DNA of 10,795 nucleotides from Gemmatimonadota bacterium (GTDB lineage Bacteria; Gemmatimonadota; Gemmatimonadetes; Palauibacterales; Palauibacteraceae), in the NCBI GenBank assembly GCA_023554435.1, contig JAMJQV010000307.1, positions 1 to 10,795 of the forward strand, given 5' to 3'. A model generated the notes under the pieces. That model was not told the DNA's origin and searched no databases. It saw nothing but the letters and a program-made list of their open reading frames with translations. This document shows, one piece after another, positions 1-4,998 of this stretch; position 1 is the stretch's first letter, and each line of letters begins with the position of its first letter. The translations under genes and the position numbers were made by a program.

Positions 1-141
1 ATCCAGGAAGCGCCGTGGCGCCTGGTCGGAATGGATGCCGTGGAGGTGAATCCCTCCCTGGACCAGGGCGACCGGACGGCTGTGCTCGCCGCCCGGCTGT
101 TGCACGAGGCGATGGGCAGGGTCGAGGAGCCCGAGGGCTGA
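1..141 (+). CDS. Arginase/agmatinase-family (ureohydrolase) protein, C-terminal end only
   Basis: Reading frame 1 is open from the first base to a TGA stop and encodes the last 46 residues of a protein whose start lies outside the window. The stretch GMDAVEVNPSLDQGDRTAVL followed by AARLLHEAMG matches the last strand and helix of the ureohydrolase fold, where arginases and agmatinases have a conserved D-x-V-E-x-N-P-x-x-D...T motif next to the active site. The family hydrolyses guanidino groups of arginine, agmatine or formiminoglutamate to release urea or formamide, using two Mn ions held by Asp and His residues that are all upstream of this fragment. The substrate therefore cannot be decided here. 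The gene converges on the minus-strand gene, with one base between the two stop codons. The family call is firm; the exact enzyme is not. Confidence 0.8.
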   Translation: MQEAPWRLVGMDAVEVNPSLDQGDRTAVLAARLLHEAMGRVEEPEG

Positions 142-142
142 A

Positions 143-679
143 CTACTCCTTGGGCGTGTAGCGACCGTCGAAGAGGGTGGTCCAGGTCTGCCCCTTGTCC
201 GCCGTAGTGTCCCAGGTCTGCCGAACGTCGCCCCCCTCGAGCGGCTCCCAGGTGATCCGGTGCAGCACATCCGATCCGTCCGGGCCCGGCCGGCGGCCCT
301 CCATCACCATGCTGCCGTCCACGAGCCTTCCGTCGAGCTCGAGCAGGAGGCCTCCGTTGTCGACCCACGTCTGGTGCCATTTGTCATTGGCGGCATCGTA
401 GATGTTGAGGCTCTTCCCCGAATAGGGTCCTGCGCTCTGCCACTCCTCCAGCAGCACGCAGCCCCCGAGGATCGATGAGATCTCGTTGGTTCCGACGACG
501 TCGCCCTGCGCGTTGCTGACTTCCCAGGTACCCACCCAGAAGTCGAACTGGTGGTGCGCTTCGTCGGCGCAGGGGCTCTGCTGGGCCTGCTGACCCCGCG
601 CTTCCCCGGCGGCGACAAGTAGGGCAACTGCGGTGGCCAGCCCGACCCACGAGCGACCGACGGACGTGAATCCTGCCAT
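143..679 (-). CDS. Secreted beta-rich protein with FDFWxGTW motif (DUF1579-like)
   Basis: The 178-residue product begins with a Sec-type signal peptide: Arg at 9, a hydrophobic core at about 11-24, and probable cleavage near residues 28-31. The mature part carries FDFWVGTWEV (45-54), typical of a lipocalin-like/DUF1579-like group of exported proteins of unknown role, followed by alternating strands rich in Trp and Gly (for example KWHQTWVDNGG, 100-110). Cys37 and Cys74 could form a disulfide in the periplasm. The start is well fixed: on the minus strand AGGAGG lies 4 bases before the ATG, and the signal peptide begins there. It is transcribed away from the sigma-factor cluster and ends one base from the arginase-family stop. 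A possible ECF-type promoter lies upstream. No catalytic residues are recognisable, so ligand binding or an envelope role is only a guess. Confidence 0.85.
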   Translation of the reverse strand: MAGFTSVGRSWVGLATAVALLVAAGEARGQQAQQSPCADEAHHQFDFWVGTWEVSNAQGDVVGTNEISSILGGCVLLEEWQSAGPYSGKSLNIYDAANDKWHQTWVDNGGLLLELDGRLVDGSMVMEGRRPGPDGSDVLHRITWEPLEGGDVRQTWDTTADKGQTWTTLFDGRYTPKE

Positions 680-730
680 GCTTCCTCCTCAAGATGGTGA
701 CGCGGAGCGTTCGAAGCGCCGCAGACAACT

Positions 731-759
731 CCAGACCCGCCAGCGCGCACACTTGTTCC
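731..759 (-). promoter_or_regulatory. Possible ECF-sigma-type promoter for the secreted 178-residue protein
   Basis: On the minus strand GGAACAA (753-759) is followed after 17 bases by TCTGG (731-735). This resembles the -35 GGAACTT and -10 TCTGA elements used by sigma-E-like factors. It would start transcription about 45 bases before the ATG at 679. An ECF sigma gene lies about 400 bp away on the other strand, so regulation by it is possible. The match is short and could be chance in GC-rich DNA. Confidence 0.25.
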
Positions 760-829
760 GACCGGGGGCGCCATCCGTGTTCAGACGTTAAGATTCTGGA
801 TTATGCACAACACGAATTCCGGAGTCTCT

Positions 830-931
830 ATGAGAACGCGTAAGGTCCCGCTGCGGTGTCGTGCCCGACTGCTTCACCATTCCCTCGTTTTGCTGGCGGT
901 GGGGCTCACGGCCTGTTGGAGCGCGCAGTGA
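830..931 (+). CDS. Predicted 33-residue lipoprotein-like peptide
   Basis: This micro-ORF encodes a basic N-terminus (MRTRKVPLRCRAR), a hydrophobic core (SLVLLAVG, 18-25) and a lipobox L-T-A-C with Cys29. If processed by lipoprotein signal peptidase, only five residues (C-W-S-A-Q) would remain after lipidation. A GGAG ribosome binding site sits 5 bases before the ATG. The TGA stop overlaps the GTG start of the next peptide (GTGA), a layout typical of translational coupling. It is the first gene of the plus-strand run leading to the sigma factor. Such a short mature part recalls entericidin-like or lysis-type peptides, or a signal peptide whose own fragment is the active product, but I cannot match it to a named family. 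The RBS, lipobox and coupling together support translation; the short length keeps confidence moderate. Confidence 0.5.
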   Translation: MRTRKVPLRCRARLLHHSLVLLAVGLTACWSAQ

Positions 932-1038
932 ACCAGCTCTTCGTACGACTGCTTCAACTCGTCGCCATCGTGGGAGTGGCCGTGGTTCTGATCGTACTTC
1001 TGCTGCGCCGGAGCTCCGTCTCCGCGAGAGCCGAATAA
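928..1038 (+). CDS. Predicted 36-residue single-pass membrane peptide
   Basis: The GTG start overlaps the stop of the upstream peptide and has a GGAG box 6 bases before it. The product is one hydrophobic helix (about residues 8-26, LLQLVAIVGVAVVLIVLLL) followed by RR and a short polar, basic tail ending in E36, so the C-terminus should be cytoplasmic. The stop is 50 bases before the sigma-factor start, on the same strand and with no obvious terminator, so co-transcription is likely. Small membrane peptides often act by binding larger membrane proteins; here the nearby two-helix anti-sigma protein is an attractive but untested partner. The frame stays open upstream to 844, so a longer GTG start at 856 exists, but that extension has no hydrophobic or signal character and overlaps the lipoprotein-like ORF. 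Confidence 0.5.
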   Translation: MNQLFVRLLQLVAIVGVAVVLIVLLLRRSSVSARAE

Positions 1039-1088
1039 AGTCGGCACGGACGGGTAACAGTGAACGGAAGGGAGCCGGTAGGCACCCC

Positions 1089-1691
1089 GTGAACGGAACC
1101 AGGACGGAGTTGGAGCGCGAACGAGATGCTGGCCAGGCGGCCGAGGCCATCCTCGTACGACGAGCCCAGGCGGGGGACGCGGCCGCGTTCGGAGAACTCG
1201 TGTCGATCTATATGCAACGGTGTTACTACGCCGCCCTGGGCATGGTCGGATCGCCGCAGGACGCGGAGGATCTGTCGCAGGAAGCGTTCGTCCGTGCGTT
1301 CAAGGCTCGGGGCCGCCTCGATCCGGAGCGCCCGTTCTACCCGTGGCTGTACCAGATCCTCAGGCGCCTGTGCTACAACTTCACGCGCGACACCAGTTCG
1401 CGGCGAAGGAAGCTGGAGCGAGCCGGAGGCTGGCTGGTCGCCGAGGCGAGGGTGCGAGCCTCCGTGGACGACCCGGAACGCGTTCGGGCAACCGAGGAGT
1501 TTCGAGGCCGCCTCGAATCGGCCATTGGAGAGCTGCCGCTTGCCCAGCGAGAGGTATTCGTGCTGAAGGAATTCGAAGGGCTGAAGTATCGCGAAATCGC
1601 GGAACTCCTCGATGTGCCGATGGGCACGGTGATGTCACGACTGTATGCCGCGAGACAGAGACTCGCGGTGCGGCTGGAAGGCCTCGAATGA
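1089..1691 (+). CDS. ECF-family RNA polymerase sigma factor (sigma-70 regions 2 and 4)
   Basis: The 200-residue protein has the two-domain layout of group 4 (extracytoplasmic function) sigma factors. Region 2 covers about residues 21-95, with the core-binding motif DAEDLSQEAFVRAF (58-71) and RPFYPWLYQILRRLCYNF (81-98). A charged linker follows, then region 4 at about 135-195, with the helix-turn-helix KYREIAELLDVPMGTVMSRL (166-185) that reads the -35 element. It would direct RNA polymerase to a stress or envelope regulon. The GTG at 1089 is the most plausible start: it gives the usual ECF length, and the longer in-frame extension would overlap the small membrane peptide. The SD is imperfect (GGTAGG, 6 bases away), and TTG at 1110 is an alternative. 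The TGA stop overlaps the ATG of the anti-sigma gene, a common arrangement for a sigma factor and its inhibitor. Confidence 0.93.
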   Translation: MNGTRTELERERDAGQAAEAILVRRAQAGDAAAFGELVSIYMQRCYYAALGMVGSPQDAEDLSQEAFVRAFKARGRLDPERPFYPWLYQILRRLCYNFTRDTSSRRRKLERAGGWLVAEARVRASVDDPERVRATEEFRGRLESAIGELPLAQREVFVLKEFEGLKYREIAELLDVPMGTVMSRLYAARQRLAVRLEGLE

Positions 1692-2149
1692 ACGATGACA
1701 GGGGCCGCATCGGCCGAAACGAAGAACTCCTGATGCGGGCGTTCGACGACGAGCTGGAGCCGGATGAGCGCTTCGAGTTCGAGCGCCTGCTATCGGACAA
1801 CCCGGAGTTGAGAGGGGAGTGGGAACGTCTCTCGAAGCTCCAGGAGGTGACGGCGAACATGAGACTCCGGAATGCACCGGAAGAGATGTGGGCCGGGTAC
1901 TGGAACAGCGTGTACAGCCGGTTCGAGCGTGGTATGGCGTGGATACTGGTGTCGATCGGCGCCATCGTGGTCGGCTCGTGGGGCGCGTGGCACTTCGTCC
2001 AGGACCTGATGGCGGATGCCGACCTGCCGACGTTCGTGAAGTGGAGCATCCTGGCCGTGCTCGTGGGGCTGGTGATGCTGCTGGTGTCCGTGCTGCGGCA
2101 CCGGATCTTCGTGAGTCAGTCCGATCCATACAAGGAGATCGAACGATGA
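1688..2149 (+). CDS. Membrane anti-sigma factor-like protein, two transmembrane helices, no zinc site
   Basis: The ATG overlaps the sigma-factor stop (ATGA), and the 153-residue product looks like its inhibitor. Residues 11-55 form an acidic helical domain (LLMRAFDDELEPDERFEFER, then LLSDNPELRGEWERLSKL) of the anti-sigma type, which grips the sigma factor between regions 2 and 4. There is no HxxxCxxC zinc motif and no cysteine anywhere in the protein. Two membrane helices follow at about 83-104 and 117-136, joined by a loop of about a dozen residues, so both ends should face the cytoplasm. The tail ends in SDPYKEIER. With almost no periplasmic domain, it cannot sense signals like RseA-type inhibitors with a large periplasmic part; the signal may come through the membrane or a partner. 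The role is inferred from position and domain pattern. Confidence 0.8.
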   Translation: MNDDRGRIGRNEELLMRAFDDELEPDERFEFERLLSDNPELRGEWERLSKLQEVTANMRLRNAPEEMWAGYWNSVYSRFERGMAWILVSIGAIVVGSWGAWHFVQDLMADADLPTFVKWSILAVLVGLVMLLVSVLRHRIFVSQSDPYKEIER

Positions 2150-2484
2150 TGATCACTCCTTCGGCGACCGTGGCCGGTCACCGGATTACGCAGACCCTGG
2201 GCCTGGTCCGGGGTAACACGATTCGGGCCCGTCACGTCGGCAAGGACATCCTGGCCGGCTTCCGCAACATCGTGGGCGGCGAAGTCGGCGAGTACACCAA
2301 GATGATGGCCGAGTCACGCGAGCAGGCGCTGGACCGAATGGTGGCCGAGGCCGAGGAAGCCGGAGCCGACGCCGTCGTGAGCCTCCGTTTCGCCACCTCC
2401 TACGTCATGGGATCGGCATCCGAGATCCTGGCGTACGGCGATGCCGTGAAGCTCGAGAAAGAGCCGGAAGTCACCGGATTCTGA
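2146..2484 (+). CDS. YbjQ/UPF0145 family protein
   Basis: This 112-residue soluble protein fits the YbjQ (UPF0145, formerly 'heavy-metal-binding domain') family almost end to end. It has TLGLVRGNTIRARHVGKDI (17-35), RNIVGGEVGEYTKMM (40-54), AESREQALDRM (55-65), GADAVVSLRFATSYVM (73-88) and EILAYGDAVKL (93-103). Members form ring-shaped oligomers in known structures, and their biochemical function is not settled. The ATG overlaps the anti-sigma stop (ATGA), and an AGGAG box lies about 8 bases upstream, so it is the third member of a coupled sigma/anti-sigma/YbjQ unit. This suggests a role in the same envelope or metal stress response, which is inference. An internal ATG one codon later is also possible. 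Confidence 0.92.
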   Translation: MMITPSATVAGHRITQTLGLVRGNTIRARHVGKDILAGFRNIVGGEVGEYTKMMAESREQALDRMVAEAEEAGADAVVSLRFATSYVMGSASEILAYGDAVKLEKEPEVTGF

Positions 2485-2492
2485 TCGCACTC

Positions 2493-2506
2493 CGCCCCGC
2501 GGGGCG
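2493..2506. repeat. GC palindrome between the YbjQ gene and the secreted 131-residue gene
   Basis: CGCCCCGCGGGGCG is a perfect 14-base palindrome in the 43-base gap between the two genes. In RNA it can form a short GC stem with a tight loop. No T-run follows, so it is at best a weak pause or partial terminator, leaving read-through into the next gene likely. Confidence 0.35.
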
Positions 2507-2527
2507 CTTACACCACAGGAGAATTCC

Positions 2528-2923
2528 ATGATGCTGAGACGAACGACGATCGCGGCCCTCGTGGCCATCGCCAGTGTGGGGATGTTCACGCCGGCGCAGG
2601 CCCAGGAGGCCACGATGGCCGGGGACTGGGCCGGTACGCTGAGCGCGCCCAACGGCATGCAGATCGAATTGGTCTTCAAGGTCGTCGAAGGTGAAGACGG
2701 CTCCCTGAGCACGACCCTGGACGTTCCGACGCAGGGGGCGGCGGGAATCGTCTGCACCGAGACTACGGTAGACGAAGAAGGTCTGCACATTTCGGGCTGC
2801 GAGATTCCCGGCAGCGGCGGCTACGACGGTGCGCTGAACGAAGACGGGGGCCTCACCGGCAACTTCAACCAGGCCGGCCAGATGCTTCCGTTGGACCTCC
2901 AGCTGGCGGCCGAGACGGAGTAG
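2528..2923 (+). CDS. Secreted small beta-domain protein, paralogue of the next gene's N-terminal domain
   Basis: The 131-residue product has a clear Sec signal peptide (RR at 4-5, core at 8-19, A-Q-A cleavage box at 23-25). The mature part starts with GDWAGTL (32-38) and IELVFKV (46-52), continues with TTLDVPTQGAAG (62-73) and ends in LPLDLQL. The same landmarks, in the same order, occur in the N-terminal domain of the hydrolase just downstream (GSWVGTL, LRLVFHI, GTMDSPDQGAYG, LPLVLER), so the two share ancestry. Cys76 and Cys91, absent from the hydrolase copy, could make a disulfide. An AGGAG box 6 bases before the ATG fixes the start. Its role is unknown; as a stand-alone copy it might bind the same ligand as the hydrolase or associate with it. 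Confidence 0.87.
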   Translation: MMLRRTTIAALVAIASVGMFTPAQAQEATMAGDWAGTLSAPNGMQIELVFKVVEGEDGSLSTTLDVPTQGAAGIVCTETTVDEEGLHISGCEIPGSGGYDGALNEDGGLTGNFNQAGQMLPLDLQLAAETE

Positions 2924-2948
2924 CGGCCACGGGGAAGCGCTCAACACG

Positions 2949-2977
2949 GCGGGGGACGGCGAAGAGTCGTCCCCCGC
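2949..2977 (+). terminator. Strong GC hairpin between the two related secreted-protein genes
   Basis: GCGGGGGACG (2949-2958) pairs perfectly with CGTCCCCCGC (2968-2977) around a 9-base loop. The stem begins 25 bases after the stop of the 131-residue gene and ends 17 bases before the hydrolase start. There is no U-rich tail, so it may be a partial terminator, an RNA-stability element, or a device that lowers expression of the hydrolase relative to the gene before it. Confidence 0.5.
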
Positions 2978-2985
2978 ACCGCATC

Positions 2986-2989
2986 GAGG
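2986..2989 (+). promoter_or_regulatory. Ribosome binding site favouring the GTG start of the hydrolase
   Basis: GAGG lies 5 bases before GTG 2995. The in-frame ATG at 3016 has only a poor purine stretch before it. This spacing is the reason for preferring the GTG; either start leaves a working signal peptide. Confidence 0.5.
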
Positions 2990-2994
2990 CCATT

Positions 2995-4410
2995 GTGAGT
3001 GGATCGGGACGAGCCATGGCACGGGTAGCAGGAGTCATCGCGGCGTTGAGTTTCGCCGGCGTGGGCGTTGCCGACGCGCAGGACCTGGAGGGTGGGGCCG
3101 ACGTAGCGGGCTCCTGGGTCGGTACGCTGGACGCCGCCGGGCAGAAGCTGCGCCTCGTGTTCCATATCGAGCGAGACGACGACGGGCAGTTGTCCGGCAC
3201 GATGGACAGCCCTGACCAAGGAGCGTACGGCCTTGCCCTGTCGGCGGTCGAAGAGGCCGAGGATGGTTCCGTCCGATTCGAGTTCTCCATGGCGGCCGGC
3301 GAATTCACGGGCCGATTCTCGGACGACCGACGCACGATCGACGGCAGCTGGGCACAGGGGGGTGCCAGCCTGCCTCTTGTCCTGGAGCGAACCGACGCGG
3401 AGGCCCTGGCGCCGGCGCGGCCGCAGGAGCCGGAGCCCCCGCTTCCGTACGAAGCGCTGGATGTCGAGTTCGAGAATCCCGAGGCCGGGATTCGGCTCGC
3501 CGGGACGTTCACGATTCCGCCGGGAGACGGCCCCCACCCGGCGGTCGCGCTGCTCTCGGGTTCGGGCCCGCAGGACCGGAACTCGACGGTGTTCGGGCAC
3601 CGGCCGTTCCTGGTTCTCGCCGACTACCTCACGCGCCACGGAATAGCGGTTCTGAGATTTGACGACCGCGGGATCGGGTCCTCCACGGGTAACTTCGCGT
3701 TGGCGACGACGCCCGATTTTGCCAGCGATGCCCTGGCCGCGGTGGCGTTCCTGCAGACGAGGTCGGAAGTCGACCCGGAGAAGATCGGGCTGGTGGGGCA
3801 CAGCGAGGGGGCAATCGTGGCCCCGATGGCGGCAAACCAGGGCGATGACGTCGCGTTCGCGGTTCTCCTGGCAAGCACCGGGGTGAATGGCCGGGAGCTG
3901 CTCGTGATGCAGGCGAAGGCCATGAATCGGGCTGCGGGGCTGCCCGAAGCGGTGGTCGAGCAGCGCGCCGAGGTCCAGGAGAGCGTTCTCGATGTGGCCG
4001 TCGTTGCCGAGAACGACAGCGTGGCGGCCGAGCAGGCCCGGACGATCCTGGCGGACGCCGGCCTCACGGGCGACGCGGCCGAGGGCCAGATCCGGTGGCT
4101 TCTCTCCCCGTGGATGAAGTACTTCCTCGTGTACGATCAGCTTCCCGCGCTTCGAGACCTGTCGATTCCGGTGCTGGCCCTGAATGGCGAGAAGGACACA
4201 CAGGTTCCACCCACCGAAAACCTGTTGCCGGTCGAGGAAGCGCTTCTGGAGGGGGGGAATCCGGACGTGACGGCCGAGGTCCTGCCGGGGCTCAACCACC
4301 TGTTCCAGACGGCGGAGACGGGTGTGCCTGCGGAGTACGCGGGCATCGAGGAGACATTCTCGCCTGCGGCGCTGGAGAAGATCGCCACGTGGATCCTGGA
4401 GAGGACCTGA
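2995..4410 (+). CDS. Exported alpha/beta hydrolase with an N-terminal GxWxGTL beta domain
   Basis: The 471-residue protein has a signal peptide (core about 11-27, cleavage near ADAQ at 26-29). Next is a beta domain (about 38-132) matching the protein encoded just upstream, then a Pro/Glu-rich linker (139-152), then an alpha/beta-hydrolase domain (about 153-471). The hydrolase domain shows LLSGSGPQDRN (186-196) with the probable oxyanion region, RFDDRGIGSSTG (221-232), the nucleophile elbow GHSEG with Ser270, Asp401 in LNGEKDTQVP and His435 in GLNHLF. This is a complete Ser-Asp-His triad of the acyl-esterase/dienelactone-hydrolase/peptidase-like type. It probably cleaves an ester or peptide bond outside the cytoplasm; the substrate is unknown. 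Residues 299-380 form a helical cap. ATG 3016 is an alternative start. It converges with the next gene, with 4 bases between the stops. Confidence 0.9.
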   Translation: MSGSGRAMARVAGVIAALSFAGVGVADAQDLEGGADVAGSWVGTLDAAGQKLRLVFHIERDDDGQLSGTMDSPDQGAYGLALSAVEEAEDGSVRFEFSMAAGEFTGRFSDDRRTIDGSWAQGGASLPLVLERTDAEALAPARPQEPEPPLPYEALDVEFENPEAGIRLAGTFTIPPGDGPHPAVALLSGSGPQDRNSTVFGHRPFLVLADYLTRHGIAVLRFDDRGIGSSTGNFALATTPDFASDALAAVAFLQTRSEVDPEKIGLVGHSEGAIVAPMAANQGDDVAFAVLLASTGVNGRELLVMQAKAMNRAAGLPEAVVEQRAEVQESVLDVAVVAENDSVAAEQARTILADAGLTGDAAEGQIRWLLSPWMKYFLVYDQLPALRDLSIPVLALNGEKDTQVPPTENLLPVEEALLEGGNPDVTAEVLPGLNHLFQTAETGVPAEYAGIEETFSPAALEKIATWILERT

Positions 4411-4414
4411 TGGT

Positions 4415-4816
4415 CTAGTCGGACTTCTTGTTCTTCTTCTTACGGCCCTTCAGCCCCTGGTGAAGGTCGAGCGTCTTGCCTTCCAGGTAGTCGACGATGA
4501 GGTCGGACCCGCCCTCGTCCAGAACGGTGCGCGCGTCCTCACGCCGCTTCCGACCGTAGAGATTGAGCCACCGCTCGAACCCCTCGCCCATCCGAATCAC
4601 CGCCCGCAGAAAGACGCCCCGGCTTTCGGCGGGCATGACCATGTCAGCCACGACCGCTGCCAGCGCGAGCGGCGCGAGAATGAGGTCCTTCAAACCGTCC
4701 ACTGCCAGCTTCAACTCGAACACTCCGAGGTCACGCGCCAGCTTCCAGCGGCTCTTGTACTCGGGGAACGTGGGGACTGCCACCTCGCGCCGCTCCGGGG
4801 TGTAGCTGTCATTCAT
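4415..4816 (-). CDS. Unrecognised small membrane protein with a lysine-rich tail
   Basis: I do not recognise a named family. With the ATG at 4814-4816 the product has 133 residues: a polar N-terminus, an amphipathic helix (WKLARDLGVFELKLAVDGLK, 24-43), a hydrophobic segment LILAPLALAAVVADMVM (45-61), a second helix (VFLRAVIRMGEGFERWLNLYG, 68-88) and a charged end finishing in GRKKKNKKSD. One membrane pass or re-entrant helix is likely, with the basic tail in the cytoplasm. The frame is open 40 codons further upstream to another ATG, but that part reads like non-coding DNA and covers a palindrome and a promoter-like site, so I prefer the shorter form. The SD is weak (GAG about 7 bases away). 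It is divergent from the PadR operon and could share regulation with it. Confidence 0.65.
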   Translation of the reverse strand: MNDSYTPERREVAVPTFPEYKSRWKLARDLGVFELKLAVDGLKDLILAPLALAAVVADMVMPAESRGVFLRAVIRMGEGFERWLNLYGRKRREDARTVLDEGGSDLIVDYLEGKTLDLHQGLKGRKKKNKKSD

Positions 4817-4838
4817 GTCGCGATCTCGGGCTCGGGTG

Positions 4839-4852
4839 CCCGGCATGCCGGG
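4839..4852. repeat. Perfect palindrome in the leader of the small membrane protein gene
   Basis: CCCGGCATGCCGGG is a 14-base perfect palindrome 23 bases upstream of the ATG at 4816. It lies between that ATG and a candidate promoter on the same strand, so it could be a regulator site or a hairpin in the 5' leader. Confidence 0.35.
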
Positions 4853-4868
4853 TGGTTCGCATCTCGTG

Positions 4869-4896
4869 AATATGGCGTACTGACACGCTTCGGCAA
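4869..4896 (-). promoter_or_regulatory. Weak candidate promoter for the small membrane protein gene
   Basis: On the minus strand TTGCCG (4891-4896) and CATATT (4869-4874) are separated by 16 bases; each matches four of six positions of the housekeeping consensus. Transcription would begin roughly 45 bases before the ATG at 4816. No other candidate in this gap looks better, but the match is modest. Confidence 0.25.
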
Positions 4897-4938
4897 CGAG
4901 CCCTCCTTTACGCGATCCATCTTTCCACCGTTTCACCG

Positions 4939-4967
4939 TTGACGGATCTGCCCGCTTCCTGTATTAT
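4939..4967 (+). promoter_or_regulatory. Housekeeping-type promoter of the PadR operon
   Basis: TTGACG (4939-4944) and TATTAT (4962-4967) are separated by exactly 17 bases, each matching five of six positions of the sigma-70 consensus. This is unusually good in such GC-rich DNA. The predicted start site, near 4974, falls at the centre of the inverted repeat that follows. A bound dimer there would block RNA polymerase. Confidence 0.82.
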
Positions 4968-4983
4968 ATCGACAGTCGATATA
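4965..4983. promoter_or_regulatory. Likely PadR operator, copy 1 (perfect inverted repeat)
   Basis: TATATCGACAGTCGATATA is a perfect 9-1-9 inverted repeat centred on A4974. It overlaps the end of the -10 box and the predicted transcription start of the padR-like gene. PadR proteins are dimers that usually repress their own promoter, so this is most simply its operator. Confidence 0.75.
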
Positions 4984-4998
4984 TAGACACTCGATATA
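4980..4998. promoter_or_regulatory. Likely PadR operator, copy 2 (imperfect)
   Basis: TATATAGACACTCGATATA matches copy 1 at 17 of 19 positions and is shifted by 15 bases, sharing its first four bases with the end of copy 1. Both changes break the dyad (positions 4985 and 4990), suggesting a weaker, second-bound site. It reaches the upstream ATG of the PadR gene. Confidence 0.65.

Noticed and set aside
798..806. AT-rich stretch resembling -10 boxes on both strands (GATTAT / CATAAT)
   Set aside because: No acceptable -35 element lies 16-18 bases away on either strand, so I do not call a promoter.
861..1088. Longer start of the sigma-factor frame (276 residues)
   Set aside because: The added part overlaps both micro-ORFs, is basic and low in structure, and ECF sigma factors are normally about 200 residues.
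1220..1687. Plus-strand frame running across the sigma gene into the anti-sigma gene
   Set aside because: Only the part from 1688 matches an anti-sigma protein; upstream it is an out-of-frame shadow of the sigma factor.
2941..4299. A 452-residue open frame on the minus strand opposite the hydrolase
   Set aside because: It is a GC-driven shadow of the plus-strand hydrolase, rich in Arg/His/Gly with no recognisable domain, while the plus frame has a signal peptide and a full catalytic triad.
4817..4936. Upstream ATG giving a 173-residue form of the small membrane protein
   Set aside because: The extra 40 residues read like non-coding DNA and contain the palindrome and a promoter-like site. 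The shorter start is more plausible, though its SD is weak.
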